From assembly GCF_042453785.1 (NCBI RefSeq), contig NC_091671.1:10300001-10364000 (forward strand): a stretch of 64,000 nucleotides of DNA, given 5' to 3'. Each line of letters opens with the position of its first letter. Positions within the stretch are counted from its first letter, which is position 1. Below the pieces are notes generated by a model. It was not told where the DNA came from. It was given only the letters and a program-made list of their open reading frames with translations, and did no database searches. The position numbers and the translations under genes are program-made. Positions 36,475-47,533 of the stretch are shown here, one piece after another. The DNA is from Malus domestica (taxonomy: Eukaryota; Streptophyta; Magnoliopsida; Rosales; Rosaceae).

Positions 36475-36633
36475 CTCATTATTATCAGATTTCTTGCCAG
36501 CTTCGATGAGAACAAAACCCTTGATGTGCTCAACAGCAAACGCAGAAACAATCTGTAGTTTGGCACCTAGTGATTGGAAGTCAACAAACATTTGCATCAT
36601 ACAGAAGGCTGAATGCCTCTCGCGTCCAACCAA
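36475..36633 (-). pseudogene. Trapped KTF1-like NGN exon, unit III
   Basis: Third 159-nt copy, open over 53 codons with gggcag acceptor and gtgatc donor. It carries AGKKSD where the others have ADKKSD. Confidence 0.6.
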
Positions 36634-38011
36634 CTGCCCAAAACATTTGACGCGTAGGGGAAGAAGATGGAAGGGGAAGGGAGAGAGAGAGGATGGACGG
36701 GAGAGAGATGGGTAGGGGAGAGAGGGGATTGAGATGATTTGTTTGAGTGTAACAAGAATAATATTAAAGTTATTGATTAATCGACCGTCAAATTAATTTA
36801 AGAGTTTAAATAAAAAAGAACCTCATAAGCCCTCAAAATGAGAACCTTATATGAGCTTTGCTCGATCTAAGTTTAGCGGGAATTTGAACAATAACTAAAA
36901 AAACTGTTTTTGTCCACTATTAAAGCAAGAATAATGGTGAGTGTGCAACTTTTCGTTCCCATTTGGGCACTAAGTTTTCTTTCCTCTTCAAATTTTCGAT
37001 TTTGATTTCCGTTTTCTCCCTCCCTCTCTTTTTTTTTTCCTTTTCTTAAATGTTGGATTGGATTTGTATTCCACGTTGGTGTTTGCCTCACTCATATGCA
37101 GGCAGCAGATTTCTATTTTCGAGTTTGAATATAACATTATTTTATGGCCCAATTGGATTATTAGTCCCATGAGGATATGGTAGTTGGAAGATAGTACATG
37201 TGGTAAAAAATTAAGATTTTTGTCCGTGTGGTGAAGTCTATTAGGATTTAAGCCCGTGTGAGCCTTATGTGCTAATAATTAACGGAGAGTTAACAAAATT
37301 TTCAATTTTGGGTTTAAATTCTAACAGACTTCATCACATGGCTTAAATCCTAATTTTTTTACTTCATGGACTATTTTTCAACTACTCTATCACCACCGGA
37401 CTATTAATCTAATTAAACCTTATTTTATTTGTTTATCACAAATTGGTGATTCCGATGACTTTATTTGTTTATCACAAATTGGTGATTCCGATGACTTTTT
37501 GTAATTCATTCCTTACTAATTTAGTCACCATCACTTACCACTTGACAATCCATCACCCAGAGTCCCAGACAAAGACTAGAAAAGAAATGAAAGCGTTGAG
37601 CCAAGTTTGGAGTAGAGTTTGTGGCCGATGCTAAGTGCCTGCTTTGTTAAAACAGTGGGCCAATAATAATATGACCTTTTTTTGTTTGTTTTATTTGTTG
37701 AGGATAATAGTGCATAGCAACACATCATACATTTAAATCCTTGCAATAAAAAATATGTAGTGGGAAGCATCAGAGGCACAGTAAATACTTGGCTGCTACT
37801 TGTTGGCCGATTCACAGAACATTTGGTCTATGATTGAAACCGTTATAATTATAAACACAATGTTTTGTGAATCAATTAGAAAGAGTTTTTGAGGAAAACT
37901 TTCATTGAGTTGCCAAGTATTATTCTGAAGTCATCGACTCATTGTATGGTAACCGTGCCTACTTATATGGACCAACTTTTTATGAAAATCACAACTTGTG
38001 TGGAGCAAAAG
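36634..38011 (+). other. End of unit III and BAHD-2 promoter
   Basis: To about 37620 it repeats the end of units I and II. A local duplication of about 44 bp (atcacaaattggtgattccgatgac) is at 37436-37500. From 37622 it is BAHD-2 upstream sequence with the TATA-like ttatatgg at 37963-37970. A TTG-initiated extension from 37889 is open but not credible as coding. Confidence 0.55.
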
Positions 38012-39358
38012 ATGGCTTCAGAGATCAAGGTTGAAGTGATCCACAAGGAAACAATTAAACCATTCTATCCAACTCCTGACCACCTAAGAAGCTTGAGCCT
38101 CTCTGTTTTTGATCAGTATCAACCTGAAGTTTATATCCCACTACTTATCTTCTATCCCAACAACAATAACAGCGACAACAGCCAGGTCAAAAACAGTGAT
38201 CATCGTTCATTGTTTGCCGAAAGGTCCATCCTTCTAAAGAAATCACTGTCTGAAGCCCTCACTCGATTCTACCCCTTCGCCGGAGAATTCAAATACAATG
38301 TTTCAATCAATTGCAATGACCATGGGGCTGCATTTCTTGAAGCCCAAGTCAACTGTCCTGTATCGAAGATTTTGAAAAACCCCGATTTTGAGATCCTAAA
38401 ACAGTTGCTTCCAACTGATTGTATGTCCACGCAAGCTGAGACAGGATATCTTGTGCTAGTCCAGGCCAACTTATTTGAATGTGGAGGATTGGCAATCGGG
38501 ATCAGCATTTACCATAAAGCCGCCGATGCTTTTACAACCACCACATTCATCAAATGTTGGGCTGCACTTGCTTTTGGCTCGGCCAGTAGTACTACTGATC
38601 ACCACGTATTGCTTCCCGAGGAATTCGGTGTTGCAGCTTCTCTTGCACCATCCCATGATTCCTTCGACTCACCAGGAGCTCCTGTGACATTTTCTACGGA
38701 GAAACTCACAACGAGGAGGTTTGTGTTTGATGCTTCGAAAATTTCTGCTCTCAAGTTTAAGGCTGCTAGCGCCACGGTGCCAAACCCAACGCGTGTTGAA
38801 GTAGTATCGGCAGTCATTTGGAAAAGCCTAATACAAGCATCAAGATCGAAGTTTGGTTTTATGAAGCCATCCACATGGTGTGCAATGTTGAACTTGCGCA
38901 AACGATCGGGGCAGGCCGTGACAGAAAACATACAGGGGAATTTCGTGTGGTTCGCTGCAGCATTGACGACGGAAGAGCAGAGCGAAGTAGAGCTCGAGAG
39001 CTTAGTTGGTAAACTCAGGAAAGGGATTGCGGAATATAAGGAAAAGCATCCAAATGGAGTCAGTGGTGAGGAAGTATTTCAAACCATCAAAGCGTTTGTG
39101 AGCCTTTTCTTGAGAGGAGACTTAGAAATCTATACTTGCAGCAGCTGGTGCAGGTTTCCGTTGTATGAAACCAATTTCGGATGGGGAAAGCCGACATGGG
39201 TGACTTCTCAACCATTCAATGATTTATTTTTTTTGACTGATACGAGAGATGGTGATGGCATAGAATTGTCCTTGTCACTGAAAGAAGACGTCATGACCAT
39301 ATTCGAAAGCAGCGAGGACCTGCTCACGTATGCTTCTCTGAATCCGACTGTCATTTGA
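38012..39358 (+). CDS. BAHD acyltransferase, vinorine synthase-like (copy 2)
   Basis: Single exon, 448 aa from MASEIKVEVIHKETIKPFYP. HxxxD is HKAAD at 168-172 in the context GISIYHKAADAF. The DFGWG equivalent is NFGWG at 388-392. It has one extra residue relative to copy 1 near TTEEQSEVELE. Substitutions cluster around the substrate channel side of the motif (CICHKA, SIYHKA, SIHHKA in the three copies), which could alter acceptor preference (inference). In-frame ATGs at 37967 (MDQLFMKITTCVEQK) and 37946 would extend it. I chose the start that is equivalent in all three copies. Confidence 0.9.
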   Translation: MASEIKVEVIHKETIKPFYPTPDHLRSLSLSVFDQYQPEVYIPLLIFYPNNNNSDNSQVKNSDHRSLFAERSILLKKSLSEALTRFYPFAGEFKYNVSINCNDHGAAFLEAQVNCPVSKILKNPDFEILKQLLPTDCMSTQAETGYLVLVQANLFECGGLAIGISIYHKAADAFTTTTFIKCWAALAFGSASSTTDHHVLLPEEFGVAASLAPSHDSFDSPGAPVTFSTEKLTTRRFVFDASKISALKFKAASATVPNPTRVEVVSAVIWKSLIQASRSKFGFMKPSTWCAMLNLRKRSGQAVTENIQGNFVWFAAALTTEEQSEVELESLVGKLRKGIAEYKEKHPNGVSGEEVFQTIKAFVSLFLRGDLEIYTCSSWCRFPLYETNFGWGKPTWVTSQPFNDLFFLTDTRDGDGIELSLSLKEDVMTIFESSEDLLTYASLNPTVI

Positions 39359-40100
39359 TTGTTATCATCATCGATCATTCACCATCATCATTAATTCGTT
39401 TTGATGCTTGTACCTTTTGTGTGTGTGTGTGTTTTTTTACCTACTGTTGTTGTGTTGTTGATGTAGGACAAAAATTAGACTATTTCACATGCAATAAAAT
39501 TAAAAGAAGGCATTGATGTAGGGCACAAATTAGATAATTTCACACACAATAAAATTAAAAGAAAAATGGCGATCAATCGAGAAAAGTGGTTGAAGAATTG
39601 GTAAATCACGTGTCAATAGATTATTTGTTGGAGCCATAACCCGGAAGTGTATGTTTTGGATTTTTCATATTGTCCGAATTGATGCAACTTTGATTTGACA
39701 TATCTGTTTTAGTTTGACATGTCAAGTTTAAGGCAAAAATGATGTATTCAACTTCCAAAACAGCATTTTAATGTTTGTAATTAAAATTAGACTTCTGGCT
39801 TTCCTCCCAATTAATGTAATTTGTTTTCGTTTTAATTACCTAAGCCTTTTGAGATGCCCAAGGGTTGTAATACGTTTATTTAAACCATTTGACTTCTCAT
39901 TTGTAACAATCTTTCTTCAATTATCATTTAATAAAAAACAACCTTTGGATTTCCAACCAAAAACTGGTGGATTCTAGATTACCGGTTCTTCAAGGATTTA
40001 CACTTGTAACCCTTCTACGCTTGTACAGACACAGTTGTTTTTGAACAAAACTGTTGGTATACTTTCAAAAGAACAAGCAAATGTAACAAGTCGCAGGCAA
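39359..40100. other. BAHD-2 3' flank
   Basis: No gene. A direct duplication of about 55 bp (gatgtaggacaaaaattaga and gatgtagggcacaaattaga) is at 39459-39563. DNA around 40030-40105 (ttttgaacaaaactgttggt, then aagtcgcaggcaaccag) is shared with the 3' flanks of copies 1 and 3. Confidence 0.5.
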
Positions 40101-40375
40101 CCAGACTTATCAAGCCACTTCGAACTTTGACAGAACAACTTCCTCCCTTCCGACAAACTAATCCAAGCCCGAGGATGCACGACATCCTCTTGATGCAGTC
40201 TCCTCAAAGAAAGTATTTCGCCTTGAGAACCGTAGCCCGAAAATCCTCCAGATTATTCCATAAGCTGGATCATTGCCCCGATAGTTGTGCATGGTTAAAC
40301 TCCTCCAAATCCCAGAAGCCCATAGTGGCTTAGGATCACCGAACGTTAAGAGGTCACGAAGAGCAGCCAACAAAC
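40100..40375 (-). mobile_element. L1-type LINE C-terminal fragment, copy at BAHD-2
   Basis: The minus strand gives pieces such as AYGIIWRIFGLRF. The better-preserved sister copy at 49040-49267 reads NNPEDFRARVLQAKYFRQGD, a pattern typical of the region after the RT in plant L1-like polyproteins. It is short and broken. The fragment lies at the same place 3' of BAHD-2 and BAHD-3, so it predates their duplication. Confidence 0.55.
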
Positions 40376-40449
40376 TAATTTACATCTGCCTCATTCATTG
40401 TGTGATAACTAAGAGTCCATTTGATAACCATTCAAATTTCTCAGTAGTC

Positions 40450-40640
40450 TGTAATGTTAAGTGCCCAAGCACCTTGTGGTTAAGTGCGTGAGCAATAAAT
40501 CGTCATGGTTACGGGTTCGAGTGCTGGTATTTGAAGAGAAAGATGATGATGGCCTAACCCGAAACAATTTGAACATAGCCCCTCACACGTTAAATTTGCA
40601 TGACCAAATTTGATTTTGTCACAAAGTAGAGCTCATGGGA
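40450..40640 (+). mobile_element. Possible tRNA-related SINE fragment
   Basis: The head resembles a tRNA promoter: tggttaagtgcgtgagca (A-box region), then acgggttcgagtgc (B box) about 30 bp later. No clear tail or target duplication. The family is not identified. Confidence 0.4.
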
Positions 40641-41200
40641 TGAAAGAATGAAGTGATAACTCTCAAAAAATGTGTGCGGAAAACAAAATATTAAAAAAAT
40701 ATATACATTTATATAAAAATTAAAATAATTAAACCCAAAAAGTGGAGCAACAAAAAAATTATATTTATATATAAATTAAAGGATTATAAAGATCAAATAA
40801 ACCAAATTTACAAATCAAATAATATATCACCAATAAAAAATAAACATATTAATCAATATTTAATAATTTAATTATCAACAATCATATTATTTAGTTTACA
40901 AAATTAAATTAAAAAAATTTAATCTCTCGACATTACTGAAAATTAAGATAATTAAACTCAAAAGTGGAGCAGTTGCTCCACGTTGCTGAAACTGCAAAAT
41001 AAACCGCAGTGGTGGCTTCGTGCCTCTCCACCCGTCCCTTTTATCCAAAAGTGCTTTTTGAAGTCTATAATACAAGTGATATTAAAAAGCACCCGTTGAT
41101 AAATTTTTCTGTCCGTCCGTAATACAAGTGATATTACGTATTATTGTATAAATTGTGAGAAATTTTACCTTTTGTTTTAATTTTTTCGCACAAAAACCTC
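40641..41200. other. AT-rich intergenic DNA
   Basis: Poly-A/T-rich, no ORF. The motif aatacaagtgatatta occurs twice (41070 and 41123). Confidence 0.4.
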
Positions 41201-41229
41201 AACACGTGATGTATCATTTCTTGTCTGTA

Positions 41230-42260
41230 CACATTGAAAAATCTCTTTCACCATTGTAAGCAGCAAAGGGAGTTGACACCAAAGCACAGCAGCAGGAGAC
41301 AAAACAAAAAGAACACGGCAAGGAGGAAGGCGAGAGGTCACGGCAATAAAAAGGAGAAGGAGAAAACCAGAAAAACAGCAGCAGGGAGACACACGGCAAA
41401 GAATGAATCAGAGAAGAAGAAACTTCAAAGACTCTTTGGGTATAAATTCGTTGTTTTAACTCCTTGGTTATTATTTTTTGTTGCTTCTCTTCACATTGCA
41501 GGAAAGAAAAAGAAGAAGCAAAGAAACACTTAAGCTTCTTCAATCTTCCTCTTTCCCCATGCAAGAAAAACGGAGGGACCGATGCGATGCCCCATGGCAG
41601 CCATTAGCAAAGGAGAAAATAGGAAGAGGAAAAAATCTCTCTTCCTTCCTCCTCAATCTTGCCGACAACGGGTAAAGCAACCCACCCCTCTGATAGGGGG
41701 GCGTTGCTTTGAAAACCCAGCCACCATCGAAAGATGCTCTGCTATCTCCCTCCTCCTTGCTCGGAGCCTCAACCCAGGACTCCTGCAGTCTGCGGCACCA
41801 CCCTTTCTTCCACCGACAATACCAAAACGGGGTGGCCATCAATGGAGCTCTCTGTATCGAATCCCAAAAATCCTATCTTCCTTTCCAAAAAGGGGATCTC
41901 TGCAAATCCCAAAAAGATGACGCTGACTCCCTTCCTCTGGCCAAGCAGCGCCGATTCCCTGATGGCAGGCAGACCCGCCGCCCCATTTTCCGGGCAAAGA
42001 AGCTCTCTTGATGGACGGTTTGACCGGCCAGAGGTCCTCTCTCTGCAGGATATGATACCTTCACCATAACCGCCGCACCTCTCCCCGGAAGTTGGCGAAA
42101 GCCGTGGCCTCCAAGAAACGTGCAAAGCAGAAGCAACCCCGACTCACCATCTTCCTCCAGTCCGTACCCCCATGGCCAAACAAATGGACATTTCGCCAGC
42201 GATGAAGAATCGGATACTCAAGTTCTCAGGTTAATCCCACAACGGCAAAACTCAGGTCAT
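41230..42260 (+). other. GC-rich island with overlapping open frames, identity unknown
   Basis: Base composition rises sharply against the AT-rich surroundings. Several frames are open for 80-118 codons on both strands, for example 41734-42069 (+) and 42125-41769 (-). None shows a recognised domain, and the plus-strand frames end or shift within 340 bp. It could be a decayed gene, a first exon of an unrecognised gene, or a captured fragment. I do not assign a coding sequence. Confidence 0.35.
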
Positions 42261-43070
42261 TAACTTCCATGAACTTTTCGTAAGTGTTAAATCCCGCAAA
42301 GTATTTGGGTACAAAACTCATGCAGTTCTTGGATGCCAAATTCGTCTCAAACTCAGTTTCGTCTCTTCTTACAGCTACTGATCACAGTAAACAATCCAAC
42401 GAAAACATGAGAGATCCCCGTCGTGATTTGCAAGTCCGCAAAATGAAGGAAGTGAAAAATAGCAATGGTGCTCTAGCACCTGGTAAAGTCGGCGAGCTAT
42501 TAAGTGACTTTGCATGCATTGCTCACTAGTTTGTGCCAAAGGAAAGCAGAGTAGATGAAGGAAAGTGTGGACAAAAAGTAAGTTACAAGAGTGGGAAAAA
42601 CACACCCCATGTCATTCACGTGGGTCATTCACTTATTGAAAATCTAGAACTACGCTGGTTTGATTCTGTCAATGATACGTAGACAATCTAGTTTCACATT
42701 CTAGATGCAACTGCAAAATCAAAATACTAAATCGAATCTCTGGTTAATTTAAGGGTGTTTTAGATTTTGGCCCTTACAACTCATTATTTCTAAATAAAAA
42801 CTCATTTATCTTTAAAGATTCAGTTTAAGCCCAAATTTAAAATTTGCAAACATATGGGAACACTATTGACCTATTAATACAATTTATTTACACCCCTGCC
42901 ACTCATACTTTTTGGTCCCTTTTCCAAATTCCTAAATTTATGCCAAATTAAAAGTAGTAGAAAAAGTGAAATAAAATGTAAAAAGTGTTTGCATTAACCG
43001 TATCCATGTCAAACTAGAAAAGTAGTTTTTTTTTTCGTGATATATTTTGCAGCAATTTTATCCATATTAA
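42261..43070. other. Intergenic DNA
   Basis: An 81-codon frame at 42284-42529 shows no recognisable feature. From about 42600 the sequence is AT-rich with nothing that I can support. Confidence 0.35.
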
Positions 43071-43072
43071 TT

Positions 43073-43870
43073 GGTAGGTAAATTAGTTTGTTCCATTTAT
43101 TTTTAAAAAAAAATACTACACCTATATTATATATTTTGAATCAAATAACATTCCTCTAACTTGTAGGTAAATTATTTTCTATGTATTGTTATATATGTTA
43201 GACACGTTTTGCTGTTGTATAAGCATGAGTGGAACATAATATTGTTGATTTTATACATCAAATTGCATTTCTTTTGTTATAGGTAAATTATTTTCCATGT
43301 ACAAGTACTTATGTTAGGCACGTTTTGTTGTTGGTACATATAATATTTTGTATCATTGTAAAGAAAGATATTACATTACACCCATGGTACAATTGTTGTA
43401 GGTAAATTATTGGAAATTAATTTGTAGTTAGGTAATGAACATTTTGCATCATTGGAAATGAACATTTCAAATAGTAGGTAGGTAAATTAATTTGTTCTAA
43501 TTATATATAAAAAAATTACACTACACCTAGTTATATTTAATTTTTCTAATTATTAAAAAAATTTATACTACACCCAACCAAATAACATTTCTCTAACTTG
43601 TAGGTAAATTATTTTCCATGTATTGTTAGATATGTTAGGCACGTTTTATAGTTGTATAAACATGGGTGTAACATAGTATTTTTAATACTATGCATCGAAC
43701 TACATTTCTTCTTAATATAGGTAAATTATTTTCCATGTATTAGTACATATGTTAGGCACGTTTTGTTGTTGGTATAAACATTATTTTGTATCATTGTAAA
43801 AAATAGATATTATATTACACCCATGGTATAATTGTTGTAGGTAAATTAATGTGCATGTAGATAATGAAAT
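43073..43870. repeat. About 117-bp repeats in a duplicated four-unit block
   Basis: The motif taggtaaatta(ttttccatgta) recurs at about 43077, 43164, 43281, 43398, 43481, 43601, 43715 and 43836. Units differ in type, and the order repeats: units 5-8 are most like units 1-4 (for example 43164 with 43601, sharing tatgttaggcacgtttt-type text). A four-unit block of about 0.43 kb has therefore been duplicated in tandem. Confidence 0.75.
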
Positions 43871-44255
43871 ACAATGTTCTAATATATTAATAAAAAGAAG
43901 GACAAATTCAAAAGTATTCAAGAGTAGGGTGAAAAAAAACTGAATCGAATAGTTTTATGAAAATTCTAAGCCTTTCTAAAAAATTAATATGCAATAAATT
44001 TTTAACATTAATGTGTTTTTTTTTTCTTGTTGCAAAATCATTTCCTCTCTCCTTACAATTAATTGTCTACATCAAATATGTAATAGGGGTATTTTAGGCA
44101 TGTGAAAATGTAAAATGTGTGAAATAATATGAAATTAATGAATTTGCTTATGTGGATCCTAGTCATTGGGTTTTCTTTGAGTAAAAAAATTATGTAGGGT
44201 TTTATATGAAGAAAATTGAGTTTGAAGGGCTAAAGTCATATTTTCAGTTAATTTA

Positions 44256-44770
44256 ACCAAGTTCACCACAAAACTGAAATCAAATCCCTAGTTCATTCAT
44301 TCAACCAAATTCACCCCAAATCCAAAACCAAATCCTTGGTTCATTCAACCAAATTCACCACAAATCCAAAACCGAATCCCTGGTTCATTTAACTAAGTTC
44401 ACCACAAAACTAAAATCAAATCCCTAGTTCATTCAACCAAATTCACCCCAAATCCAAAACCGAATCCTTGGTTCATTCAACCAAATTCACCACAAATCCA
44501 AAATCGAATCCCTGGTTCATTCAACCAAGTTCACCACAAAACTAAAATCGAATCCCTAGTTCATTCAACCAAATTCACCACAAATCCAAAACCGAATCCA
44601 TGGTTCATTCAACCAAGTTCACCACAAAACTAAAATCGAATCCCTAGTTTATTCAACCAAATTCACCACAAATCCAAAATTGAATCCCTGATTCATTCAA
44701 CCAAATTCACCACAAATCCAAATTAAAATCTTTGTTCATTCAACCAAATTCACCCAAATAAATCAAACAC
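44256..44770. repeat. 44-bp minisatellite, about 11 copies, two variant types
   Basis: Type A contains aaattcaccacaaatccaaa. Type B contains aagttcaccacaaaactaaa. Both end in cctggttcattcaacc or cctagttcattcaacc. The types alternate in a partly regular way across the array. No frame is kept. Confidence 0.9.
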
Positions 44771-45071
44771 AAATCCTTTTTAGTAGGTCATTCACTCACT
44801 AAAAATCCCCAAACCAAATCAAAGGAACTACGAGTAACTTGATCTAGGTTCAGTCACAAAATCAAATAAGCACACCAATCCCTAAAATTCATATTTTTTC
44901 AAGTTAGAATCAAAGAGTATTCCTTTCCAAAGGAAGGGTTGTAATTAATAGACGTCTAGTCTAAAATGGAATAAACTCTCCTCGGAAAAATGGACGATGA
45001 TACAATTGTGTCAAGTAAATTATTTGTTCTCGTAACAACTTTTGGTCAACAAACTCATTCAAAATATATCT

Positions 45072-45260
45072 TCATAAAATTTGGGCAGCGAGGTTTATGA
45101 TTTCCACGTTTAGTCCAGTGTCGTGGATTAGTCTGCGTAAAACAGATTGGACATGAATTCTTTCATCTGGCTGACTCCAAAGGGCTTGAAGGACTTCCAG
45201 AGGAAAAACAGGTGCAGGCTGCGCAATCAACCGGTGGTCACGAAACTCATTCCGTTCAAA
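45072..45260 (-). pseudogene. Orphan exon-like fragment, parent gene unknown
   Basis: On the minus strand a good acceptor (tttgtttctag) precedes an open frame of about 62 codons: FERNEFRDHRLIAQPAPVFP, then LEVLQALWSQPDERIHVQSV, LRRLIHDTGLNVE, and a TGA at 45072-45074. Codon use and composition look coding, unlike the flanks. I do not recognise the parent protein. No adjoining exon was found. Confidence 0.4.
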
Positions 45261-45284
45261 CTAGAAACAAAGGACAGACAGACT

Positions 45285-45530
45285 AAATCTGATACATTTA
45301 AAAGTATTTCTTCAAGGAGTTCATAAATAGGAGAATATTGTATCATCAGGTAAAATGTGCAGCTTTACTCTTAAATTTTCCAAATTTCTTTACTGTTTCG
45401 TTGAAGTCTTAATTGTTCTTATGCTAGTCAATGGACTCATACTTAATTTAATGTAAGCAATCTCTATTTGCATCAGGAAGAAGATTGTTCATCTGATAGA
45501 ATTTTAAGAAAACGGAGCTTTTGGAGAGAC
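45285..45530 (+). pseudogene. Diverged relic of UFL1 intron 19 and exon 20
   Basis: Matches 7895-8245 without the SINE. The exon 20 acceptor and first codons are kept (45477 on, EEDCSSDR), then a frameshift and loss of similarity near 45525. It lies about 2 kb 5' of BAHD-3, as expected if BAHD-3 came from the same type of unit. Confidence 0.75.
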
Positions 45531-46527
45531 TGTTAGGATTTAAGTTTGGAGTTGATTTCATGTTGGAAAGCCTTTGAATTTCTGAAAATTTTAAACTTTG
45601 TTCTTTGTTGTAATGTAGGTCTGAGATTAGAACCAGCTCATAGGCTAGATGTTTGACATCTGTCATAGCAGATGGCTGTTTTACATTTATATGGACATGG
45701 TAATGCAGACTAAATTTGGAGATTAAATTGTCAAACTAAATGACATGTCATCAATAAGAATAAACATGTTTATCAACGTATAAGTAATAAATCAATCAAC
45801 TTCTATGTCCTTTAGTTTTCAAAATTTAATCTCTCTAGCATTATGAATAATAGTGAGCGTGTGACTTTTCATTCTCATACGGGCAGTAAGTTTTCTCTGT
45901 TTCCTCTTCAGACTTTACGATTTTGTTTTCCGTTTTCTACCTCCCTCCCTCTTCCTTTTTCTAGGGGTCACTTTTATTTTAAATTTGCTATTTTTGTGTA
46001 CGTCTATTCTGATCGTTTTAATGAATATCATACTTTTTATATATAAAAAAAATGATATATGCATATAATTACTAGCACGACCTATCAAATTTAATAATGC
46101 ATGATTATTGACAACTCGTTTTTTCATATAATAAATATTTATATTTTTTTATTAAAAATAAAAACGGTTCGATTTTTGTAGACCAAAGCAAATACTACAA
46201 TAACCATAACCGAACCCAAAATCAAAAAATTTATTTGACGATTATTCATAACCGTAAAATATCAAAAGATTAATTTCCGAGACCGAACCGTTCGGATCGG
46301 TTCCATCACCCCAAACAAAGACTAGAAAAGAAAAGCTTTGAGCCAAAGTTGGCAGTAGAGTTGGTGGCCGATGTTAAGTGCTGCTTTGTTAACACAGTGG
46401 GCCAATAATAATATAAGACTTATTTGTTTTATTGGTTTAGGATATTAAATAATAGTGCATAGGAACATAGCATGCAACGTCCAGATTCAGATTATGCAAT
46501 TGGGTTTAAAAGAACATATCACTCATC
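45531..46527. other. Intergenic DNA 5' of BAHD-3
   Basis: No gene. 46320-46450 matches the BAHD-2 distal upstream sequence (gtggccgatgttaagtgc, then gtgggccaataataatata). Confidence 0.5.
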
Positions 46528-46535
46528 ATACTCAT

Positions 46536-46956
46536 TAGACCTATAAACGGGTCGGGTTTATTGGGTTTGGGTCGGGTTGAACCCGACCCGTTAAGTTAAC
46601 GGATCATCCGAACCCAACCCGTTAAGCTAACGGGTCACCCGAACCCGACCCGTTAAGCTAACGGGTCACCTGTTTCACCCGTTATCATCCGTTAACAATT
46701 ATTATTATTATTATTTTTGCATAAAGTTTATTTTTTATTATTAAGACTTTACTAAAATTACTAAAATATCCTCAACTAACGGGTGCTAACGGGTGTTAAC
46801 GGGTCTAACGGATTGACCCTAAGTGACCCGTTATTTAACGGGTTGTTAACGGGTTCACCCGTTAGCGACCCGACCCGTTAAGTATCCACCCAAATACAAA
46901 TATTAACTGGTTAGGTCGGATCGGGTTAACGGGTTGGGTCCAAAATGCCAGGCCTA
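46536..46956. mobile_element. hAT-type MITE
   Basis: 421 bp with short terminal inverted repeats (tagacct and aggccta) and an 8-bp target duplication, atactcat, at 46528-46535 and 46957-46964. An 8-bp duplication is the hAT signature. The interior is made almost wholly of gggtcgggtt, aacccgaccc and taacgggt motifs in both orientations, so a single strand would fold on itself. No transposase. Confidence 0.8.
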
Positions 46957-46964
46957 ATACTCAT

Positions 46965-47533
46965 CCCACTTCATATTATATAAAATACGTATACGTTTTG
47001 GGACGGCAAGATTCCAGGTTTTCTGTGGAGGTTGATATGTGGAATTGAAGTTTGAGTTGAGACTGATAGTGATTTATCAAATTGAATTTTAACTGGTGTT
47101 GATGCTGTTTGATTTGATGTTTGATAAATAAAATTGGGCAACCTGAGCTAACCCGAGTCAACTTGAAAACGATTGAAACACGAGCGCAAATGAATCTACA
47201 GGAACCCGAATGTGAGTCCGATTATAGGTTGCGTTAGGGACCTAGGGTTAGTTGCCCCTCCAATCCACCCCCGAATTGCCTAGCGTGGGATATAAGGTCA
47301 TGAATAATACTTAGCTGCTACTCTTGGCCACTTTACATAACTTCTTGTTTATGGTCGAAACCGTTGTAAACATAAGTACAATTTTTTGTAAATCAGTCAG
47401 AAAGTGTTTACGAGGAAAACTTCCTTTAAAACCTTGAGTAGCCAAGAATTATTGACTCATTGTGTGGTAGGTAACCCTGCCTACTTATATGGACCAACTC
47501 TTTATGAAAATCCTAACTTGTGTGGAGCAAAAG
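46965..47533 (+). promoter_or_regulatory. BAHD-3 promoter
   Basis: No other gene. The proximal part aligns with the other BAHD promoters and ends with the TATA-like ttatatgg at 47485-47492. Confidence 0.5.

Noticed and set aside
37889-38011. N-terminal extension of BAHD-2 by 41 codons
   Set aside because: It begins at TTG, lies in promoter sequence, and is not conserved in the other two copies beyond the last 15 codons.
41233-41533. Lys/Arg-rich 99-codon frame as a nuclear protein gene
   Set aside because: Low-complexity composition only. No homologue is recognised and no splice continuation is evident.
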